DNA from: Casuarina equisetifolia
Lineage: Eukaryota; Streptophyta; Magnoliopsida; Fagales; Casuarinaceae
Direction of reading: 5' to 3'
Length of the DNA: 64,000 nucleotides
NCBI GenBank assembly: GCA_028551475.1
Contig: CM052355.1
Span: forward strand, 18,125,543-18,189,542
Part shown: in pieces, positions 12,680 through 25,507 of the stretch
Position numbering within the stretch: the first letter of the stretch is position 1
Layout of the letters: each line of letters begins with the position of its first letter
Made by a program: the position numbers and the translations under genes
Notes under the pieces: model-generated
Told to the model about the DNA's origin: nothing
Database searches by the model: none
The model's input: only the letters and a program-made list of their open reading frames with translations

Positions 12680-13170
12680 TTTTATTCTATATATTCTTAC
12701 TTGGCAAGTCTTTTAAGTTTAAAAGAAACCTTCCCCCACGTTGCCAATTACTTCGAAGGGCTTTCGTACCCCTACCCTTAATAAGAGACAAGCTCCTCAG
12801 AGCGCTTATCACCTCCAGATGAGTGGCGTCTTTGATTTTGCCTATTATTAATCCTTTCCAAAGCTTTCTCAAGATAAGATGTGGCTGCTTCTACTTCGCC
12901 AATGATAAGGCCATATGATATGCCCCAAGCAAGCGAGGTCAAAGGTTGTTGTCCCGTTGCTAGGACAAAAGGGTTACATTCATAAGCTTGGCCCAAGCTA
13001 TAGTGGCAATCATGAAGGACTACAAATAGCCTTCTAACAAAGCATTCATTCGTTGGCTCTACTTTTCGGTTTGTGAGTTAAGAAAGCCTGTGGAAAAGCA
13101 TAACTTGGAACGTAGGAGATAGAACCACCCCCTACCTAGTGCCTAATAAAGCAAGGATCCCAATCACTTA
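12680..13170 (-). mobile_element. Decayed Ty3/gypsy retrotransposon fragment (integrase C-terminal part)
   Basis: Read on the minus strand from about 13170 down to 12680, the three frames together retain landmarks of a gypsy integrase in the right order: SDWDPCF (second catalytic Asp region), STGFLNSQTEK, MNALLEGYL, then NPFVLATGQQPLTS, EKALERINNRQNQRRH, and a GKVSFKLK stretch typical of the region after the integrase core. The frame shifts several times and there are stops, so it is dead. I could not find LTRs, gag or reverse transcriptase around it. This is a small relic, older than the copia element further right. Confidence 0.72.
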
Positions 13171-15458
13171 TAATAGACTAGACATGTGAGTTATGGGGCC
13201 ATACTCATGTGAGGTATAGAACCATCATCAATGGGCAAAGTCAATGGGATTTGAGATGAGGAATATAACACTTGTTCTATACTGAGTAACAAGCTTTCAT
13301 GAAAATGTACCCCTTGACTAACAACAAAAAATTATCATTACTCAATGTCATATATTTTCTTTGTAAGTTAAAAGGATAATCAGTAAACATGTTAGATGCC
13401 ACATTAGAGCCAATTTTGTCTTTGTGCCCCTCAGACCTAATTTAAAAAAAGCAACAAAACATTCGAAGATGAAAAATATCACGAGCTTTATGCCCAATAC
13501 ATGCGGCATTGTTTATGTGCTTGATTTAATTCTTTGTTGAATTCGTACATCTGATTTTAGGAACCCTATCCAAAACCCTCCCCCGCGCCTCCCCTCCAAT
13601 AAAGAGAAAGACAAACCATGTGAGAATCTTATGGACCTTAATCACATTCTTGCCAGCCTACCTCCATCTCTAAAGCGCTCTCTAGCCAATCGACAAGGCC
13701 AATAACAAGCGGTATAAGATCAAGCTGCAAACAAGAAAGTCAAAAGAATGGCGTTTTCTTCCTCTAGTCTTTTTCTTGTACTTTTGATTGAACCCCCTAG
13801 TTCTCGAATGTCATCAAGAATGGGTAAAATTTTGACCTTCTTACCAACAATTTTCTCGAAACATCATGGAAGTTAGGCTTAGCGTCAAACACCGAGTGCG
13901 AACTCCACCGGCTCTACCATCACACGAAAGTTCCAATCGCCAAAAGTTCAACAAACCCTACCAGAAATTAAAGACCCCCTTTGTTTTTTCCCTCATCTTT
14001 TTGCTTTAGCTACCGGAAAAAAGGAACTCAGACGTCACCGTACCTTGGAGAAGAAAGTGGCACCACCTCCTTGGTGAGCCGTTGGCCGACTCCAATCCAA
14101 TACTCTTAATCATACACATTGGAGATTGTCTGGGGCAATGCCGCATTGCCATTTTCAAGTGTGAATGCTTACTTTAAGGGACAACAACGTTTGCCAACAG
14201 CTTGTTATTTGATTATTGGATAGGTTATTGCTTCAAGAGATTCTCGTAAGCACGTGATTAAGGGTAAATTAGGCTAGCAAGAAAGGACTTTTCTTCTCTA
14301 ACATGTAATCCCTTTATCAAATCTTCTCCTATCAGACATCACCATCTTTCATAGTCCAATTAAATGCTATTTTATGTCCACTTCATGGACGCTCAAAAGA
14401 TTCCAATTCTGAAAATTGTATAAGCTATGAACAACCCAGAAAGCAACTCAATTTTTTCAACTGATCAACGAAACCTCTATGCTTGAAAAGCCTAAAATGG
14501 TATTTCCCTGACCATATTTGCAATAGAAGGAAATGGCAGCCCTCGCCATTGATGAGTAAGCGGTGTTCCCATGGCGGGATCCATGTCCATGTGCAACCAT
14601 TTAGCTACTGTTAAGCCTTAATAGTCAATATTAGTAGTCACTATCTCATCAAATCAACAATACCTTTATATATCCAACAATGTATTGTAATATCTTAGTG
14701 CCAAAGGTCATTGATGAAAAATCCTACTTCCCGGATTCAAACTATCTTATTTCCTTTTACTTTAAAAAACTTTATAATTAACCTCTCCTTGTAATCCACG
14801 TGTAAATGACATTTTCTTTCACTCTCTCACTCTGTCTCTACGCGTATTTTTCTATTCCAACGAAATCAAAGTCCACTGTTCTCTGACACTGACGCTATTC
14901 CTTCCGCGGCTTTATCCGGAGATCAGTGCAAATTCAATACGCGGAGAAGAATAAACAAATCACAAAGCTAGCCGCCGCCGCTGCCAAAATTTCAATCTGG
15001 GTCCCTGTGTTTCGTCCTGAACTGCAACCTTTCGTTGAAACTTCCTTTGTGCTCTTTGCCATTCTGCTTATTTTTCCTCGCCTTGCTTTCTGGTTACTTG
15101 GTTTTTGACAAAGCTGCTCCTCCGTGAGTATCTGACTTCGTTTTATCGGAATCATCCGTATTTTTTTTAATCTCTGGGAGTGGTGCTTTGGAACCATGTG
15201 GAGCATTATTCCTTGTCTTTCAAACTAAGGCACAAATTGAAATCTTTTTGGATCTGCAAGCGTGATCTTGGGGATGGGTCGGTGTTGGGAGACCGGCAGT
15301 TAGCACGGAACCGTGCGTGTCCTTTTGTAGTTCCATCTTTGGTTTTGTAGTCCCTGTTATACTTCAGAGTACTTGATATGCGTCATGTCCAAGACGATGT
15401 TCTTTGGCTATTGTTGATTGTGTTAGTTCATCTCCAGTTTTAAAGAAAGGAGAAAGAA
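13171..15458. other. Intergenic DNA and 5' UTR of the kinase gene
   Basis: No gene supported from 13171 to about 14800; more retroelement debris is possible but not recognisable. From about 14850 the sequence is likely promoter and 5' UTR of the kinase gene. A 5' UTR intron is plausible, from a GTGAGT donor near 15125 to the acceptor TCTCCAG just before 15439. The 60-codon ORF at 14926-15108 begins with a non-ATG codon and was not accepted. Confidence 0.45.
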
Positions 15459-18400
15459 ATGGGATCTGGTAATGGAATTTACTCAGTTGGAGAACTCAGC
15501 TTGGATGCGAAATGGCTGGTGGATCCTAAGCAACTACTTGTTGGGCCGAAGATTGGAGAGGGTGCTCATGCCAAAGTGTACAAGGGACAGTAAGTCAATG
15601 ATTTCCATGTCTCTTCCGTCCGAATTCTTCTATCTCAATCATTTTCTTAGGAATTAGGATTTACGCTTTGGCTGGGATTAAAAACCTGTTGACTTTATTG
15701 GTGCATTTATGCCTGCTAAAATTCTGCTTGTCCTTTTAGAATTGCAATTTTTGTCTCCTAATGCATATCTATGAATCTTTAATATAAGGCTTTGCAGGTT
15801 TGGATCATTTAACTAGTGGTGTTTTATTATGGTGCAGTTATCTTAATCTTTTAGGTTCTTGGAATTTGTGTTTGTCAGGTATAAAAACCAAACTGTTGCT
15901 ATTAAAGTCGTCCATAGAGGAGAGGCCCCAGAAGATATTGCCAAGAGAGAAGCCCGGTTTGCCAGAGAGTGTGCATTGTTATCCAGAGTTCAACACAAGA
16001 ATTTAGTGAAGGTTGTTTGATAAGCCTATGGGGATTATCTTATAATTGCTAAGCATGTGGTACTATTTAACTGGATTTGACATTGGCAGTTTGGATTTCA
16101 TTGATATACCTCATATAGATACCACTAAAGTGGACGAGCATGCAATCTCTAAGAGGACTGTGTCTCTGTGTCTTACCAGTTTATTGGCGCTTGCAAGGAA
16201 CCTGTCATGGTGATCGTGACTGAGCTTCTATTGGGTGGGACGTTGCGTAAGTACTTGTTGAATATGCGGCCGAGGTGCTTGGATATGCACGAGGCTGTAG
16301 GGTTTGCCCTTGATATTGCTCGTGCAATGGAATGCTTGCATTCCCATGGGATCATTCACAGGGATCTAAAACCTGGTATGATCATTTCTTCTAGTAATTG
16401 GATTGTCAAGCATGCAAGATTTAAGTATCATTTTGAAACAATTGGGCAGTTAATGATAAATTTGCAGTTTCTACTGTCTGTACTTATGGTCATGTCTCAC
16501 TTATAAAAAATAAAAAATAAATAGGGGACTACAACTTTAGCATGAATCATGTGAAGTCCGTACTAGTTTATTTTTACTTCAATTCTATCAGAATGTTTCA
16601 CACTCAGTACTGCATAGCGTGGTGAACATTTTACTGAGATACACCATCTGCATCTCCATTTTCATTTTGGTCAATAATTGGGATTGAAGTTTTTCCTTTC
16701 AAATTACTGGCTGTGTCAGGAAGACTCTTATTGTTGACACATTTTTGAAGTAGGAGTATTGCCCTCTGATTTTTAACTTACTCTAACCATTTAATCAACT
16801 TGGGTTGCTTAACCTCCACTACCTGCTTCTTCTCCCTTCGATTGTGCTGATGATATGCTCTGATATTCTAAAATCATAGTACTTGGTAGCATAGTGATAC
16901 CTTTACACAAAACTTGCATCGAAAGCTCACACAATTGAGCCATTGAGTCAGTGCAATCTGGTCTATAAAATAATTTAATCTATGTGGCAAAGGTTGTAAT
17001 CCGTGAGGAATCATAACTGCAAGGCATAAAGGGGGAGGTCATAAGCATCTATGCCAACGAATCAATGTTCAATAGAATGAAAAAGAAATATATGGTAGAA
17101 TCTTAGCTCTTGCTTTCTGAATTCAGATAACCATAAGTTTCACTAAAAAGCTAAACAGTTGAAGCAATGTTAATCTTGAGATTCCTTTTGTGGCATCAGC
17201 TATTATGCGAACAACATGGGAGTACATGGTGAAACATGGGTCTGTCCATGAACAGATCTAATAGCATATTATAATGTGTCTCCAATTGGTATTGAAAAAT
17301 AGCCAAAAAGTTCTTTGATTTTTAGATCTGGTGGAATATGTATGTGCCTGGTACAATGGGATTTAGGAACATTTAAGGCTTTACTGTGGGTTTGCCCCAA
17401 TTCATGCCTTCTTGCCTATCCTTGGAACTCATTTCTTAACTTCTTTGGCGTTCTAGTTCTTAAGAGAAGGTCTAATGTCTCTGGGTTGTTTTAGGATCGC
17501 GCTACTTCTGTCAAAGGCGATTTACAGTCACTTTGTTTTTCATTATTTTTTTTTAATTAATGTGTAAATTGAAACTAATGACTGAATAATATTGAGCTAT
17601 TCCTAGTATAATGATTTCATTCACACTCACTATATACAAGGTGAACTTGAGATGCTTTGGACACAATATCTTACATGAGATTTAGCTAGAATTTCATTGA
17701 AATATTTTGGAGTGTTATTTCTACAGAGACATTTACTTAAGTCAGGTAGTAGCTGCTTCCTGGGGAATTAAGGTTTTAGCAAAATTCTGACAGCATTTTT
17801 TCCTTTCTATTTCACAGAGAACTTGCTATTGACTGCAGACCATAAAACAGTTAAACTTGCAGATTTTGGTCTAGCTAGAGAAGAGTCATTAGTAGAGATG
17901 ATGACTGCAGAAACAGGGACATATCGTTGGATGGCTCCAGAGGTACTCAATAACTCGGAGGTTTTAGTTTCATTTTGTTCAGCAAGTGGGTGGTTGTATT
18001 CTAATGATTCACCATCCTCTTGGGTGACAGCTTTATAGCACAGTCACACTAAAGCATGGGGAGAAGAAGCATTACAATCACAAGGTGGATACCTATAGCT
18101 TTGCTATTGTGTTGTGGGAGCTTATCCACAATAAGTTGCCCTTTGAAGGCATGTCAAATCTACAGGCAGCATATGCCGCCGCTTTTAAGGTAGCTATATA
18201 CCGTTATCTTGTTTCATATATCTAACACCCAATGAATTCTCTGATTGTGTATTATGTTAAGTTAGAATGACTTTAGGTAGAAACGTTAGTGATATCTAGG
18301 TTTTTGTAAAGATTTCATTTCTATGACTATAAGAAGGTGAAGGTAAAGGTGTAAAAAATTTACTTTCTTTGAAAGCAATGGTTTTAGCATAATGCATTAC

Positions 18401-19197
18401 GTATGGAGCGGAAGGAACTTCTTGAATAGTCCAGGCAAACTAGCAGGCAGGTCATTCCCCAGCTGTTTCCTGGGGATTGGTGGAGAGAAATCTTAACCCT
18501 CACATTAGAACAGTGACGGTGAGAATTACTTAGCAGAAGGGACAGAAATTTTCCTTATTGAGGCCTGACCTTCTCGGTGAAGAATGTATGAAGATATAAA
18601 AAGATCCCTAGATGTGACTGCAAGCCTAAAATGCTGAGACTAGAACCTTCCTGGAAACCAGGAATCCTGTAAGTAAAAATTACTGCAAAGCTTTAATGTT
18701 GATTAAATTAGCATAACTTATGCTTAAAAGAAGTCTCAAATCACCTTTTATTTAGATTTTTGAGTAACTTGCTATCAGTTGGCCATTTAGTAAGTGATTT
18801 ATTCGCTGTATGCTACAATGTATTTATCTCATGTTGCCTCATTACTAGATCAAGTCTCATGAGTTTGTGTTTATTGTTTCAGAATGTGAGGCCCAGTGCT
18901 GAAAACCTCCCTGAGGATATAGCTTTGATTGTGACTTCCTGCTGGAAAGAGGACCCGAATGATCGACCAAACTTCAGCCAAATTATACAGATGCTTTTGC
19001 ATTATCTCTCTATCAATTCACCGCCAGAGCCCATTATCCCTCTTCAGATGCGTGCTTCCGAGAATGCAGTGCTTCCTCCAGAATCTCCTGGTACAAGTTC
19101 CTTAATGGCTGTGAGACATGATTCAGGGGAGTCCCCTAATGTTGGCATGGAAGACAAACCTATGAGTTTTTTCAGTTGCTTTAGACAGTGTTACTAA
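15459..19197 (+). CDS. ATN1-like serine/threonine (Raf-type) protein kinase
   Basis: A soluble plant kinase of the Raf-like MAPKKK superfamily, close to Arabidopsis ATN1. Six exons (15459-15589, 15879-16011, 16180-16375, 17818-17942, 18031-18189, 18883-19197) join in phase into 352 residues, the usual ATN1 length. Every core motif is present: glycine loop GEGAHAKV at 33-40, VAIK lysine at 53, HRDLKPEN from 148, DFG at 169-171, GTYRWMAPE ending at 195 and [13 protein letters not shown] in the C lobe. The kinase should therefore be active. There is no N-terminal regulatory domain. The tail is Ser/Pro-rich and ends FSCFRQCY, a cysteine-bearing terminus. Intron 3 is 1.44 kb. Arabidopsis At3g27560 and At5g40540 are the counterparts I recall. 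Substrates are not known from sequence. Confidence 0.92.
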
Positions 19198-19846
19198 TCC
19201 CAGATTATTGTTTAAGAAAAAAAAAGATCAATAAGCTAAAGTCTGGAACATCACAAAAATACTTAATCTTAGTCCAAAGGAAATGTTAATCTGCTCAAAG
19301 TTAGATTAGTTGACATAGGAGGCCACATTGGAGCTGATGTTAGAGTCAAAATTTTCTTACCTGTTTCGCATTGACTGCAGTCTGCTCCGAATCTTGGAGT
19401 TGGGATTGCTGTGATGCAGTCCCATTGTAAAATAAGGTTCATCCAAAGTCCTTACTCTCACTTGTATGCAAACAATCTTCCAGAATATGTAATGACTCTT
19501 TGACATGTAAGTCTTATTAGTGAACTACATGTGTCTTCATTAATGAGACCATGCATTGTAAGTAATAGGTGTTCTTGTCAAATCTTGATTGGTATGTGAT
19601 GATCCGAGATGCGGGGCCTGAAATAAGCAATGACCACTAATCTCCACAGTTGTCAAAAACCAATCCGGGGGGAGTGAATTGCCTGACCAGTAATGGCATA
19701 ATTTCCCGTCTGCTTCCTACTTCTATATGCCTGGTTCGTGTTCCTGAATCCAGGATTATTCTCGAACTTTTGACTCTATGATAGTCCAAAAGCTGGATTG
19801 GGACCAAGCGACCCTAGTCTTGGGTACTGTCTTTTTCCAAAAGATT
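19198..19846. other. 3' UTR of the kinase gene and spacer before the tRNA gene
   Basis: The first 350 or so bases are likely kinase 3' UTR (T-rich, no ORF of note). The rest is unremarkable, except that the minus-strand tRNA gene terminates into it. Confidence 0.5.
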
Positions 19847-19918
19847 CGCCGTTGCCGGGGATCGAACCCGGGTCACCCGCGTGACAGGCGGGAATACTTA
19901 CCACTATACTACAACGAC
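19847..19918 (-). tRNA. tRNA-Asp (GTC anticodon)
   Basis: The 72-base minus-strand sequence folds as a cytosolic tRNA-Asp. The acceptor stem pairs GTCGTTG with CAACGGC (one G-T wobble), and the discriminator base is G. The D arm matches the A box (TAGTATAGTGG), the T arm gives GGTTCGATCC (B box), and the anticodon GTC lies at 19885-19883 inside CCTGTCACG. There is no intron and no encoded CCA. CAACAA sits just upstream of the 5' end, the usual plant tRNA initiation motif, and a TTTT terminator follows about 5 bases after the 3' end. It should be transcribed by RNA polymerase III. Confidence 0.95.
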
Positions 19919-20791
19919 TTGTTGGTGAGGAAAGATCTTTTTAACATATATTATCTATAATAAAATAAAATTTAAATACGTCTCCTAAAGTATTTAAGGA
20001 AAAGAAAAAAAGAAAATACCCAAAAGCAACTTAACATTTGCAAAGACCATAGATTTAATAGCAAGTTTCTGGATTGGAGTTTGCATCTTAATCTTTTAAA
20101 GAATTTAGAAAAATGGGTTAATGGTTCGATGTTAATCTATTAAAATGTTTATGACATATAAAAATATAAATTTCAAATGCAATTGTGTATAATGGTTCGC
20201 ACTTAATTGTAGTTCCATACAACAAGACACACATGATTGTGTTTGTTCAAAAAATTCCAAATTTGTATCCAACAATAATTTTTTTCATTTTTTTTTTTTT
20301 TGGGTTAGCTTCAAATATAAATGAAAGTATTATAATGACAAACGTATATAACGGGAAGGGTCCATGAGTCAAATCAGCATCAATTGCATCGTACAAGCAA
20401 ACACAGTTAAACGAAGAAAAAAGGACTTTAAACGCGTTATTTGATGCAACGGATAGGGACAAAAAAGGTAAACAACAAAAGTGTTCAAAACGTTTCTTCG
20501 TGTAGCTTGGGGAGCACGGAAGTTCGGCCGCACTCAAATTCACCATAATGCCACCACTCGCTTCCCGAGGCCCAACACTCGACATTCTTGGACAAGATCC
20601 CCCACTGTCATGCGCTAACGACAGCTTCGGACCCAGGTTCGGTCAACGTTGGGCCCCGCCAAACTACCATCCCATTGTTCAGTCTAGCTTTTTACCGAGA
20701 CTCCGAACCCGAACCTCAAGGTTCGGCTCCCCAAGCTCTCATAACTGTTCTAAAGCTGATTTTCCCGCTCACCCATTCACACATTCACACA

Positions 20792-20824
<33 letters not shown>

Positions 20825-20953
20825 GCGTAACTTAGTGAAGTGGAGAAAAGGGCAAGCTTATAAACTGAGAGCTCTGTCTCCCTTAATCAATCTGTCTCTT
20901 TCCTCTGTCTTGCTCCGAATGCTATATTTTTAAACTCCACCACCGTCAGTAGC
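19919..20953. other. Intergenic DNA, promoter and 5' UTR of the NAC gene
   Basis: AT-rich up to about 20500, then GC-richer with a CT microsatellite, as in many plant promoters and leaders. A 95-codon ORF (20548-20835) ends 118 bases before the NAC start. It would be an upstream ORF if the leader is that long, but its protein is low-complexity and I do not claim it. Confidence 0.5.
20794..20822. repeat. (CT)n microsatellite in NAC 5' region
   Basis: About 14 CT units lie 130 bp upstream of the NAC ATG. CT/GA tracts are common in plant core promoters and leaders. Confidence 0.85.
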
Positions 20954-23900
20954 ATGGCAAGGTAAATGTAAAATGAATGGGTGAATAGGTTCTTCGCAGA
21001 TATGGCTTTCTTGAGGATTCTTCTTCTTCTTCTTCTTGAGGATTCTTCTTTTCTTATGTTATCTTTCATTTTCAAATGCGTATCGGGCGTAAATTAAACT
21101 ATTTTGTCCTTTCTCCTTCTGGACGGAGTTATTAAACCTGGGTCAGGGGAAGATTCTTCTGCTAGATTTTACCATTTGGGAAAATGCTTGATGTGAATGG
21201 TATGGCGTATTAAAGTTTGTGTCTTGCGGTTGGAGGCAAGGATAAAGTCTGTCTTTTGTGAGATATTTTGATGAATATACATACGTTTGGATGTTTTGGA
21301 GAGTCCCATATCAATTCTTCCCACTATGGAGTGCAGCTATATGGGGATTAGTGGACAGTCCTGGATGATAGTTAGCTTTTCTTGCACTGAATTTTTGCGT
21401 AGGGAGATAATTACCGTACTTAATTATAGAGCGGCTATCCTGTAAAGGACAGGGTTTTGTTAAAACTCAATGAAGATTTGGCAAATAACATTCATTCTGA
21501 AATGAGCAAGAAATTAGTGAGGGTTGCAGCTACACAGTCTGGAGAATAACCAGTAGTAGTGGAAGTTATGAACTGCTATCCTTGGATTATTTCCGTCCAA
21601 ACCTTCTCAAGGAAAAGGAAAGCAGGCTTTAAAATATCTAATTTTTCTGTTGGAGCTAATTGAAAATGCAAATATGTTGAAGCTTCATTCTGGATATCCA
21701 GCTGCAGAAAAATTAGCCTTAACGAGAGCATATCTCTTAGGACATAATATCTTTGAAAGATAAGGAAAATGGGTACTTCTTAAAGTTTACATATGTGCTT
21801 GTTTGAGTTGTTAGTTGTAAACTGTAGTTCCCCTTCTGTAATGTGCATTCCTTTTTTGGGTAGGTCAAGCCCATCCTACTACAATAGCCTACATTCTTTC
21901 TCCTTTAGAAACGGCATAAATTGGTTGATCTGCATCTTAGGCTATCTGGTCTTAGTTTCAGTTAAATTGGTGGGCTTATTCAGATAAATAATTCTGTCAA
22001 GACCCTATTACTATTTAAGTTTGTTAGTGTTTCTCCTTGGAGAACCTTTGGAATCTCTTCAATCATTTCTCAGAACCTAGAAATGCACAGTTACGTGATG
22101 TTTTTCACCATACGACATATATACTGCAATTTTGGTATTTTTGGTATTTTTGGTATTTTGATATGCTTGATCAGTGTTAAAGTGATTTTCCCTCACTAGG
22201 TTAGCCATGTTTATCTTAACTGGGTCACTAATACAAATTTACTCTACCAAGCATTCCTTATAACATTTAACCATGTGTATTGTCTTAGTGTTTATGCATT
22301 CCTCCATAAGGATTGATCCTGCTTCTTCCTCCATGCAAACTAGTGCTTTTCTATTCTGTTGCGTGTTCTTTGTGACCCTATTAGAATATTGGACTTATAC
22401 CGTATTGTTAAAATCTTCTTCTTATGCTTATGCTTATGCTTATGCTATAGGATTTCTCATCATAGAATTCTAAGCTTGAAGCATATCATTCCTGCAGGAG
22501 TTGGCTAATCGACAGCAGAGGGTTGGCAAGGAAAGTGAGAAATGCCACATGTTCCCCCGCATATCAAATCAAAGATTGTGGGGCAAATCGTGAATGTCCA
22601 AATTGCCATTATCGTATTGACAACAGTGATGTAAGATAGAAATCATTTCTCTGGCTTTCATCTTGTGTCATTGCTATAAACTTTAAACAAAATAGGCACA
22701 GAAAGTTGGCTTTTGTTTGGACTTGTAAAGACATACCTGATATTTTTGAGTTTTAAAAACATACCCGATATAATACCTGGTATTATGCACCACATGGATT
22801 TGCTTTCTCTTTTCTTTCTTTTCCTTTTTCTTCTATGTAGGAGTCTCTCACCATCTTTATGCAAGAATATTGGATAAGTACTTTTGTATTATTGTTTTTG
22901 CTCGGATTTGGTTTAGATATTAACTTTCGTCGCTAACATTACTGCTTCTCGCCCAGGTTTCTTCTGATTGGCCAGGCCTACCTCTTGGTGTGAAGTTTGA
23001 TCCTTCTGATGCAGAGCTCTTAGAACATTTAGCAGCAAAATGTGGTGTTGGAGACTCAAAGCCACACCTATTTATAGATGAATTCATCCCAACACTTGAA
23101 GTGGAGCAAGGAATTTGCTACACCCATCCAGAAAATCTTCCTGGTGAGGGAGCTTCCTCCTTTTTTTAACTTCAATTCTATAACCAAATTAGACTAATGT
23201 CTTAGAAATTTAGTATTTTTATTGAGAATCAAGGATACTGTCAATTCTTGAGTGATGGCAAATGGTCAAGATTAAGAGGCTGACTGAATCAATTATGGTT
23301 AGATTCCTAATCCTTTTCTTTTTTCTTTCAGGTGCCAAGAAAGATGGAAGCAGTGTCCATTTCTTTCACAGAACAACTAATGCATATGCTTCTGGTCAAA
23401 GAAAACGCCGCAAGATCCAGAGTCAACATAGTTTGATCAATGAGCATGTCCGCTGGCACAAGACTGGCAAGACCAAATCTGTTGTGGAAAATGGAGTGCC
23501 GAAGGGCTGCAAGAAGATCATGGTACTGTATAAAAGTTCGAAGAAGGGATCCAAGCCAGATAAGTCCAATTGGGTGATGCACCAATATCATCTCGGGGCT
23601 GAAGAAGAGGAGAAGGAAGACCAGTTCGTGGTTTCAAAAATTTTCTATCAACAGCAGAAGCAGAATGACAATATTGATAGTGGCCTGGTGGTTGAGGACT
23701 CAGATATTCTGATACAACGAGCAGGTCCAAGGACTCCAAAGGCAAATCCTCCCAATCCGCCTCGTCCAGGGAAATCCGGCGTGAGTGATGATGTTGCTGA
23801 CAATAATATAATCCCATCCCCTGTCCAGGTAGATAGCAATATCTGTAGTTTTTCTCGTCCAATGTGATAACTATATCTTACTTACGAACTATTGGAGGAC

Positions 23901-24608
23901 TGTCAGTGATGAATAACGTAAAGAAAGGAAAGGAAAATGTTGCTGAAAGAAGGGGCCAAAAAAGAGTAATAGGTTATAACCAGTACAACAATAAAATTTG
24001 GCACAGTTTCAGTACAACAAGAAGAAAAGAAAAACATAAAATGACCAAAACCAGTAGACTTGTCTCATTTTCCACTGGAGTAAATGTTTTCTTTGGCTAG
24101 AGATGATGGTAATTTGATAGCAGCATTTTTCATTTGCGTCCTATGATGCCTTTTAAACCTTCACTGAGTTGATCTTTGTGGATCAGGAAGCAGAATTTAT
24201 CTCTGAAGTATCCCGTGCCTCTTCACCGGTATGGTTGGCTGGAGAATCTCAGGCTGTTGAAAACTCTGGTTTAAATGACATAGATGATTCATTGCTATGC
24301 AAGGAGATTTTCGATTCTTCTGCCCCTCAAAATCACTGGAGCCTAAATGAAATCTCTTATACAAACTTTGTCAGTGGCACAAACGAGCTGGGAAATAATA
24401 ATGCATCTTCTGGAATCCCTGACCTCGCAAACATAGAAATGGATACACCACCAGATTTCCAACTCGCCGTAAGCTGAACTTCCTACCCATGTTTCTTTGG
24501 TTATTAGCTTTCTAAGGAATTGCTGAGATCCACAGTTCTCATTTATATTTGCAGGATTTGCAGTTTGGTTCTCAAGACAGTATTCTTGGTTGGTTCGATT
24601 GGCTATGA
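20954..24608 (+). CDS. SOG1-clade NAC transcription factor (NAC044/NAC085-like)
   Basis: SOG1-type NAC proteins direct the plant DNA-damage response; NAC044 and NAC085 act downstream in G2 arrest. Six exons (20954-20961, 22498-22630, 22957-23143, 23332-23828, 24187-24468, 24555-24608) give 386 residues. The first coding exon is only 8 nt (ATGGCAAG), followed by a 1.5-kb intron; phase joins to [16 protein letters not shown], the conserved start. Then come a cysteine-bearing lead ([14 protein letters not shown]) and a NAC domain of about 52-215 with [49 protein letters not shown] and VVSKIFY. A basic GQRKRRKI stretch (131-138) may bind DNA or act as NLS. The C terminus holds GESQAV and ends [16 protein letters not shown], a block shared with SOG1. 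It has fewer SQ sites than I remember for SOG1, so NAC044/085 is the better match. Confidence 0.9.
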
Positions 24609-25507
24609 GATGACAAAACAGGGCAAAGTGGGAGTTGTGACGAATTTGGTTCTGTCCTACAATCCGGAAGTCTCCATCCTCATCACTTTCCCGCATTTTG
24701 TTCAGTGGCAATGACTTCGTTTCTTTAAGGGCTTTGGAGTTTGTTCGTCTCTTCTAGAGGGCTTCTTTTGCACACTGCTTGACTTCAGGGCAGGCACTGC
24801 CATGGAGTCGGCAGAATCTTTCAGCTGTCTAGTACAAGAGATCTGTACCTTGCGCTGTCAAAGCTGAAATGCCAAGGATTCGTTTTGTGTTCTGGGTCTA
24901 TCTCGGCGTCTTTCCTTAGTGTCAATGCACCATGCAGGGGCCTGGATGCAGCAGTTCCTGTGTCTGAATCCTGTTGCTTCTCCTGGGGGAGAAATGTAAG
25001 GAGGCCTATCTTGGCATGTGAAAGCATGTAAGCAGCAGCCAAAGATGGCATTAACGTCTACGTAAGATGTACTTCAATGTTGCTTGTATGAAACATTAGC
25101 AATTGCTCATGTATCAGAATGGAAGTTTAACCCTACATAATTATGGCTTTGTTGTCTATTTTGCACTTTTCTTGAACTTCCTTTTTTTCCTTTTTCTTGT
25201 GAAAAACTTTGCTTTTTTAAGACACCAAGTCCCACTTAATTAGTAACATGTTTTCGCGTTCAAACAATTACTTCAAAGTGGATAGAAATGTGGTAGATAC
25301 CATTTTTCATTTTCACAACTATCTCCGTGACATAAAATATTGTAAAAATGAAGATCATATAAAACTACTAATAATTTTATGACTAAATACAATAAAATTG
25401 ATTAATAAGTACCTAATTCAATTGAGAGCATATATTATCTAGATCTTTTGGTTTCCGCATTGACTATATGTCCAAAAAATAGGCCAATCCTTCAGGGTTT
25501 GTTAACA
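24609..25507. other. 3' UTR of the NAC gene and AT-rich spacer
   Basis: Probable 3' UTR runs to around 25150 (many T-rich stretches and possible poly(A) signals). From 25160 the DNA is AT-rich with no ORF of interest, and leads into the 85-bp tandem repeat. Confidence 0.5.

Noticed and set aside
20548-20835. 95-codon plus-strand ORF before the NAC gene
   Set aside because: Its end is translated CT microsatellite and the rest has no family features; probably promoter or leader sequence.
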